DNA of 11,781 bases from Bacteroidota bacterium. Its GTDB lineage: Bacteria > Bacteroidota > Bacteroidia > J057. The DNA lies in the NCBI GenBank assembly GCA_003696875.1, contig RFHL01000670.1:1-11781 (forward strand), written 5' to 3'. Position numbers and translations under genes: made by a program. Below the pieces are notes generated by a model. It saw nothing but the letters and a program-made list of their open reading frames with translations, searched no databases and was not told the DNA's origin. Of the stretch, positions 6,826 through 11,781 are shown piece by piece. The number at the start of each line of letters is the position of its first letter. Within the stretch, counting starts at the first letter, position 1.

Positions 6826-7713
6826 ATGTCCCATTTTTCCGTTCTACATCTAAGGTCTCAGCCAAGCCCGCGCTCCTTCCGGTATGCGCTGGCTTGGCTG
6901 GTCCTGTTGGCGCTAGGTATGCCTGCGGGGTTCGCTCAGGTAGAAGACGATTTCCTGGGGGATGAGGCCCTGCTGCTGGCCGAGACCAAGCAAGTCAATC
7001 AGTTCTTTCGCCGGTTTAACGGAGAAGAAGATCTGCTGGGCAATCGCCTCTCCCCCCGCGATAGCCTCTATCGCTCGCCGGCCCTGCGGCAGGAGTATCT
7101 GGAGATGTTGTTTGATAAATTCAATCCGAACCTGTCCCCCAGCCTGCAGCGGCGCTTCATCTCTTCCGTTAATGACCCCAACCGGCCCACCTATCTGGAT
7201 TTTTTGGGGGGAGAGTGGTTCGCCGAGGTGACCACAACCTTTTCCTATCAGGGGAAGGATATGCCCTTGACGCTCTTTCTGGAATTGGAAAAAGCCGACA
7301 TCGGGTCCAAATGGGTACTGCGCCAGGTGTATTTCGAGCCCTGGCATGACCTTTTTTCCGAACAGGTTCCCGAGGATGTATATCCGGCCTTTTTGCATCC
7401 GCTCAGCCATGAGCTGGACTTTATGAATCTGATAAAGATTTTTCGCAACCGGGAAAACCTCGAACTGTATACATCGCGCAGCTACCAGCCGGACTACCTC
7501 ACCCTTCTGATTTACGAAAGCAAGCGCCGTACCCTTCAGTTTAAGTCTGTCAATAAGGTCAAGTTCCACTTCTTTCAGGTGGATGGGTGGTATTTTGAGC
7601 TGGCGGAAATCTATCGCCGGGACCCCAACCGAGGCTGGCTCATTACCAGCCTCAGCCGCCTGGAGGCGGGACAAAAAGACCTGTTGCTACCGTATATCTT
7701 CCGTAGCCAATGA
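6826..7713 (+). CDS. Exported protein of unknown function, probably a conserved Bacteroidota family
   Basis: A 295-residue protein with a long signal peptide: about 20 polar residues, a hydrophobic stretch (21-35) and likely cleavage after GFA at 38. No family name is recognised. The mature part has dense conserved-looking motifs: QFFRRFNGEED (59-69), YLEMLFDKFNP (91-101), YLDFLGGEWFAEV (123-135), KWVLRQVYFEPW (162-173), FLHPLSHELDFMNL (189-202), SYQPDYL (219-225) and VKFHFFQVDGWYFELAE (245-261). My impression is that this pattern recurs in other Bacteroidota genomes. It holds no transmembrane segment after the signal peptide and no obvious catalytic motif. The start at 6826 is chosen because it leaves a 10-bp gap to the preceding stop, whereas the frame extended to 6760 would overlap that gene. 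Its stop overlaps the start of the LRR gene by four bases (ATGA), so the two are translationally coupled. Confidence 0.82.
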   Translation: MSHFSVLHLRSQPSPRSFRYALAWLVLLALGMPAGFAQVEDDFLGDEALLLAETKQVNQFFRRFNGEEDLLGNRLSPRDSLYRSPALRQEYLEMLFDKFNPNLSPSLQRRFISSVNDPNRPTYLDFLGGEWFAEVTTTFSYQGKDMPLTLFLELEKADIGSKWVLRQVYFEPWHDLFSEQVPEDVYPAFLHPLSHELDFMNLIKIFRNRENLELYTSRSYQPDYLTLLIYESKRRTLQFKSVNKVKFHFFQVDGWYFELAEIYRRDPNRGWLITSLSRLEAGQKDLLLPYIFRSQ

Positions 7714-10415
7714 GTCTGCAACGATTTCTCTTTCTTCTTTTTATAGGGATCACCTCCTTCTGGCCCGCTATGGTTTCGGGCCAGGAGATGTCCATAGATA
7801 CCGCCCGCCTGCGTCAGTACCGGGAAGAGGTGGCTTATATGGTCTCCTTTCTCGAATTTTCCTTCAATACCCTCGGAGACCCGCAGACGACCACCCGCCA
7901 GAAGGAAACCATCTTTAATGAGAGTTTTCTCAAAGTGTTTCGCGATGCCGACGTTCAGGTCGAAGACGACCTCGTGGTCGGGCGCTCCACGGTGACCAAC
8001 AAGGATGTGCAGGCCTACCTCAAGGACATCGACTTTTTCTTTCGCACTGTCCACTTCGACTACGAAGTGGAAGAGATTACCCATGAAGTCAATCCCGACG
8101 GGGGATTGTACTTCAAGGTAAAGGCCCAGCGGCACCTGGAGGGAATCGATCTGGATGGAGACACCATCAACAATTTTCAGGATCGCTATATAGAGGTAAA
8201 TCTCCATCCGGAGATGCAGGAGCTAAAGATCGCCTCAATCTATACCACCCGGGTAAGCCAGGAAGAGTCGCTGCGACAGTGGTGGACCCAGCTAAGCCCG
8301 GCCTGGAAGGCCGTCTTTGGCCCGGATATTCGTGTCAACGACTCCACCACCCTGGCTGAGGTGCAGGCGATGAATCCTACCCTGGGGCTGGGGGACACTC
8401 TGCGATGGCTGGAACCACACACGTTTTGGATGAGCGACTCTTCGCTCTTGTCGCTTTTTCAGCCGCTATACCCCCATTTGAGGCTGGGCGATACCCTGGT
8501 CCGGGTCGATACCCAGACCCTTCCTCTATCCGGCCCATACCTCTATCAGGACCTCGAGCGCCTTCAGGCGCGGGAGGCGCTGGATCTGTCCGGTCATCCG
8601 GACCTGAGTGATCTGAGCCCTTTGAGTGTTTTCTCCGAATTAAAAACCCTGGACCTGAGTGAGACGGCGGCCCGGGACCTGACCCCCCTGCGCAACCTGA
8701 CCCGCCTGGAGGTGCTCAAGCTGGCTGGTACGCAGGTGGCCGACCTGAGTCCTCTGCGCTATGCCCTGGGCTTGCGGGAGATCAACCTCAACCAGAGCCC
8801 GATGGCCGACCTGCGGCCAGTGGGCCATTTCCCCCGCCTGCAGCGCTTGTATCTGGCCCATACCCGGGTGGAAGACCTTGCCCCCCTCGCCGGACTCACA
8901 GACCTGCGAGACCTCGACCTGCGACACACTGCCGTGGTCGACCTGGAACCCCTGCAAGCTTGCACCCGCCTGGAAGCACTCAAAGTAGACCATACCTTTG
9001 TCCAGACCCTTGATCCCCTCCACGGTCTCGAATCGCTGCATACCCTTTCCTGCATGCATACGCCGGTTTATGACCTGGCCCCATTGCGGTTTACGCCCTC
9101 CCTACGGGTTTTGCTCTGTGACCATACCCGGATTCAGTCCCTCGAGCCACTTGAAGGCCTTAGCCTTCTACGAAAGGTCTATTGTGACAGTACCCGCGTC
9201 GACCTGGCCGAAGCCAACCGTTTTCTGGCCCGCCGGCCGGAGGTACTCGTCGTGTATGAGTCCGAAACGCTCCAGCAATGGTGGCAGGAGATGCCGCCCG
9301 CCTGGCAGGCCTATTTCCGACAGCATGTAACCCTGGACCGGGTCCCCACCCGCGAACAACTCCACGAAGCCTCCTCGGTCCAGGAAGTGGACCTCACCGG
9401 GCAGGCGGTGATTGCTTCTGCGGCTCCCCTACGCCTGCTTCACCGGCTGGAGTCCCTGACGCTGAATGGGACCCGCATCGACAGCCTCGGCGCCCTGAGC
9501 GAACTCACTGACCTTTCCTACCTGAGCTTGCGCGGGATTCCGGTCCGTTCGTTGGCGCCTTTAGCCTTTCTCAACCGTCTGGCTTTTCTTGATGTAGCCG
9601 AAACACAGGTCGCAGACCTGGAGCCACTGCGGGATCTGGTGGCTCTGGAGTACTTATCGGTGGAAAAAACGCCGGTCAGCCGGCTGAGCCCCTTGGAAAA
9701 GCTGCCCCTGCTGCGGCAGGTCTATGCCGATGAGACCGGTGTGGTGGTAGCCGAAGTTCAGGCATTTCTCAAGGCTCATCCCGAGGCCTTGGTGGTCTTT
9801 CAGACGGCTTCCCTGCGGACATGGTGGGAGGCACTCTCCCCGGCCTGGCAATCCGCCTTTAATGAGGCAGTGGGGGTGGGGGATACCCCTTCGACAGAAG
9901 CCCTCCATCAGTTGGTGTCGCTCCCCACCCTTCGGATTGAAAACCGCCTGGACATCACCCGCCTGGACCCACTGACCCGCATGCTCCAGCTTAAGACCCT
10001 CGATCTAATCGGGACCCGTGCAGCGGACCTGAGTCCGCTGGCTACCCAGACCAGCCTGGAGAGCCTCACCCTGGCCCAAAACCCCGTGACCGACTTGCTT
10101 CCCTTGAGCCAGCTCAAGAAGCTCCGGGTTTTGAATATAGAAAATACTCCGGTTGAAGACCTGGAGCCCATAGGCATGTTGTATGCCCTGGAAGAACTCT
10201 GGGTGAGCGGTACGGCCGTGCGCAACCTCAAACCCCTGGAGGGATTGACCCAGCTGGTTCGCCTGGATTGCTCCAATACCGAAGTGCGCAGCCTCAAGCC
10301 CCTGGATACCCTAATGGAGCTTAAGCTCCTGAAATGCTACAATAGCAAGGTATCCAGCCGTCATCTGGACCGCTTCAAGGAGATCCATCCGGCTTGTGAG
10401 GTGGTGTTTTATTAG
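7710..10415 (+). CDS. Exported modular leucine-rich-repeat protein
   Basis: A 901-residue exported protein, probably for protein binding. Residues 1-24 are a signal peptide (cleavage after VSG). Residues about 28-185 form a domain resembling the small exported protein at 6246. Then come three modules. Each opens with a W-W-x-x-(L/M)-(S/P)-P-A-W cap (WW at 191, 524, 705) and closes with an F-x-x-x-x-P-x-x-x-V-V-(Y/F) cap (near 505-516, 686-697, 889-900). Between the caps lie 22-residue repeats, L-x-x-L-x-L-x-x-T-x-V-x-D-L-x-P-L: ten (287-508), six (557-689) and seven (738-892), kept in strict register. Cysteine replaces the inner leucine at 448, 470, 492, 854 and 876. Residues 211-266 hold an extra 32-residue tandem duplication. 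No transmembrane segment or type IX secretion tail is seen. It overlaps the previous gene by 4 bp and ends the operon. Partner unknown. Confidence 0.9.
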   Translation: MSLQRFLFLLFIGITSFWPAMVSGQEMSIDTARLRQYREEVAYMVSFLEFSFNTLGDPQTTTRQKETIFNESFLKVFRDADVQVEDDLVVGRSTVTNKDVQAYLKDIDFFFRTVHFDYEVEEITHEVNPDGGLYFKVKAQRHLEGIDLDGDTINNFQDRYIEVNLHPEMQELKIASIYTTRVSQEESLRQWWTQLSPAWKAVFGPDIRVNDSTTLAEVQAMNPTLGLGDTLRWLEPHTFWMSDSSLLSLFQPLYPHLRLGDTLVRVDTQTLPLSGPYLYQDLERLQAREALDLSGHPDLSDLSPLSVFSELKTLDLSETAARDLTPLRNLTRLEVLKLAGTQVADLSPLRYALGLREINLNQSPMADLRPVGHFPRLQRLYLAHTRVEDLAPLAGLTDLRDLDLRHTAVVDLEPLQACTRLEALKVDHTFVQTLDPLHGLESLHTLSCMHTPVYDLAPLRFTPSLRVLLCDHTRIQSLEPLEGLSLLRKVYCDSTRVDLAEANRFLARRPEVLVVYESETLQQWWQEMPPAWQAYFRQHVTLDRVPTREQLHEASSVQEVDLTGQAVIASAAPLRLLHRLESLTLNGTRIDSLGALSELTDLSYLSLRGIPVRSLAPLAFLNRLAFLDVAETQVADLEPLRDLVALEYLSVEKTPVSRLSPLEKLPLLRQVYADETGVVVAEVQAFLKAHPEALVVFQTASLRTWWEALSPAWQSAFNEAVGVGDTPSTEALHQLVSLPTLRIENRLDITRLDPLTRMLQLKTLDLIGTRAADLSPLATQTSLESLTLAQNPVTDLLPLSQLKKLRVLNIENTPVEDLEPIGMLYALEELWVSGTAVRNLKPLEGLTQLVRLDCSNTEVRSLKPLDTLMELKLLKCYNSKVSSRHLDRFKEIHPACEVVFY

Positions 10416-10429
10416 GCGGGCGAGGGCCT

Positions 10430-10457
10430 TGTGGAAAAGCGGTCTGCTTGTGGATAA
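10430..10457 (+). promoter_or_regulatory. Pair of DnaA-box-like sites upstream of the rRNA promoters
   Basis: TGTGGAAAA (10430-10438) and TGTGGATAA (10449-10457) sit 19 bp apart in the same orientation. The second is a perfect complement of the consensus DnaA box TTATCCACA, and the first fits the looser TTWTNCACA. They lie between the LRR gene stop and the first rRNA promoter. They may link rRNA transcription to DnaA, or they may be a chance direct repeat (CTTGTGGA, twice). Confidence 0.4.
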
Positions 10458-10474
10458 AACTTTTTCGCTTAGAC

Positions 10475-10506
10475 TTGCGCCGTATACCACCTGACCATTA
10501 CCTTTG
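10475..10506 (+). promoter_or_regulatory. rRNA operon promoter P1
   Basis: TTG (10475-10477), a 21-bp spacer and TACCTTTG (10499-10506) match the Bacteroidota -33/-7 consensus completely. Transcription would start near 10512. It is the upstream member of a tandem pair driving the rRNA operon. Confidence 0.7.
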
Positions 10507-10555
10507 CATCCGCGAAACACCAAAAGGCTATCGCAAATCGTTCTCTCCGAAGGTT

Positions 10556-10609
10556 TTCAAAAAAACATCACATTTTTTTTGGTGATTAAAGATAAACCTT
10601 CTATCTTTG
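10556..10609 (+). promoter_or_regulatory. rRNA operon promoter P2 with A/T-rich upstream element
   Basis: TTG (10579-10581) is followed after 20 bp by TATCTTTG (10602-10609), a complete match to the Bacteroidota consensus. Immediately upstream, 10556-10580 is dominated by runs of A and T and could act as an UP element, as is common for strong rRNA promoters. Transcription would start near 10615, about 230 nt before mature 16S. Confidence 0.8.
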
Positions 10610-10845
10610 CAGAGCTTTTCTGAAGGGGGTTGTTAAACGGCCCGGAGGGGAGCAAAAAAGAAGTAAACATCACGCGTGACAGCGGTCACGGTGAGAAGAT
10701 ACGTAGAGGGGGCCTGATGAGATCAGGCGGGGATTGCGGCCGACTGAGACGTTATTTGACATGCGGTTTTAGATGCAGTTCTGAGTAGTGACTTCGGTCA
10801 CACTTGGATCGCGTACGACAGAAAGACAGAGCCGATCAACTTTTC
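10610..10845 (+). other. Pre-16S rRNA leader
   Basis: Transcribed leader between promoter P2 and mature 16S, with no coding potential. It holds three hairpins: CGTGAC-AGCG-GTCACG (10675-10690), GCCTGAT-GAG-ATCAGGC (10712-10728) and GTGAC-TTCG-GTCAC (10788-10801), the last closed as a very stable cUUCGg tetraloop. GTTATTTGACA (10751-10761) resembles boxA, the antitermination element found in bacterial rRNA leaders. The 5' half of the 16S processing stem should also lie here, but its partner is outside the window. Confidence 0.65.
10751..10761 (+). promoter_or_regulatory. boxA-like antitermination element
   Basis: GTTATTTGACA resembles the boxA core (TG(C/T)TCTTTAACA in E. coli; GTTCTTTGA-type in many other phyla) at the expected place, about 85 nt before 16S. 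boxA RNA binds NusB and ribosomal protein S10 to prevent early termination in rRNA operons. One core base differs (A for C). Confidence 0.45.

Positions 10846-11781
<936 letters not shown>

Noticed and set aside
6913..7674. 253-codon open frame on the minus strand
   Set aside because: It is antisense to the 295-residue exported protein, which has a signal peptide and fits tightly between its operon neighbours.
10416..10620. Replication origin, suggested by DnaA-box-like sites and A/T-rich tracts
   Set aside because: Only two boxes are present and no dnaA, dnaN or other origin-linked gene is in the window. The A/T tract is explained by the rRNA promoter.

Overview
The window looks like chromosomal DNA of a Bacteroidota bacterium. 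The partial 16S rRNA gene at the right end has Bacteroidota-type signatures and may belong to the Saprospiria side of the phylum, although that finer placement is only an impression. Several promoters fit the phylum's -33 TTG / -7 TAnnTTTG pattern with a 20-21 bp spacer. Start codons lack obvious Shine-Dalgarno sequences, and one gene encodes a GlmU-like protein of the kind known from this phylum. Base composition is GC-rich by eye. No mobile element, CRISPR array, tRNA or integration scar was seen.

Layout. Positions 10-2584, minus strand: a housekeeping cluster read right to left, with type B ribosomal protein L31 (own promoter and terminator), a GlmU-like sugar nucleotidyltransferase/acetyltransferase, and triosephosphate isomerase. 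Positions 2789-3249, plus: a small secreted fibronectin-III-like protein with a clear promoter. Positions 3341-3376: a bidirectional terminator shared with the convergent gene. Positions 3393-5252, minus: an exported GH13 neopullulanase/alpha-amylase-type enzyme with all catalytic residues. Positions 5253-5484: a divergent control region with two perfect palindromes. Positions 5485-10415, plus: four closely packed genes for exported proteins, namely a coiled-coil lipoprotein, a small periplasmic protein, a 295-residue exported protein and a 901-residue leucine-rich-repeat (LRR) protein. Positions 10416-10845: control region and leader of an rRNA operon, with two tandem promoters, two DnaA-box-like sites, a boxA-like element and several hairpins. 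From 10846 to the window end: 16S rRNA, cut by the window edge.

The least explained part is the four-gene exported-protein cluster. Three of its genes are separated by 10 bp or overlap by 4 bp, so they are almost certainly co-transcribed. The second gene's product appears to share a domain with the N-terminal region of the LRR protein, and the LRR protein itself is built from three cap-LRR-cap modules. This suggests a cell-envelope assembly or sensing complex, but no function can be assigned from the sequence alone. The rest of the window is ordinary, well-conserved Bacteroidota gene content.
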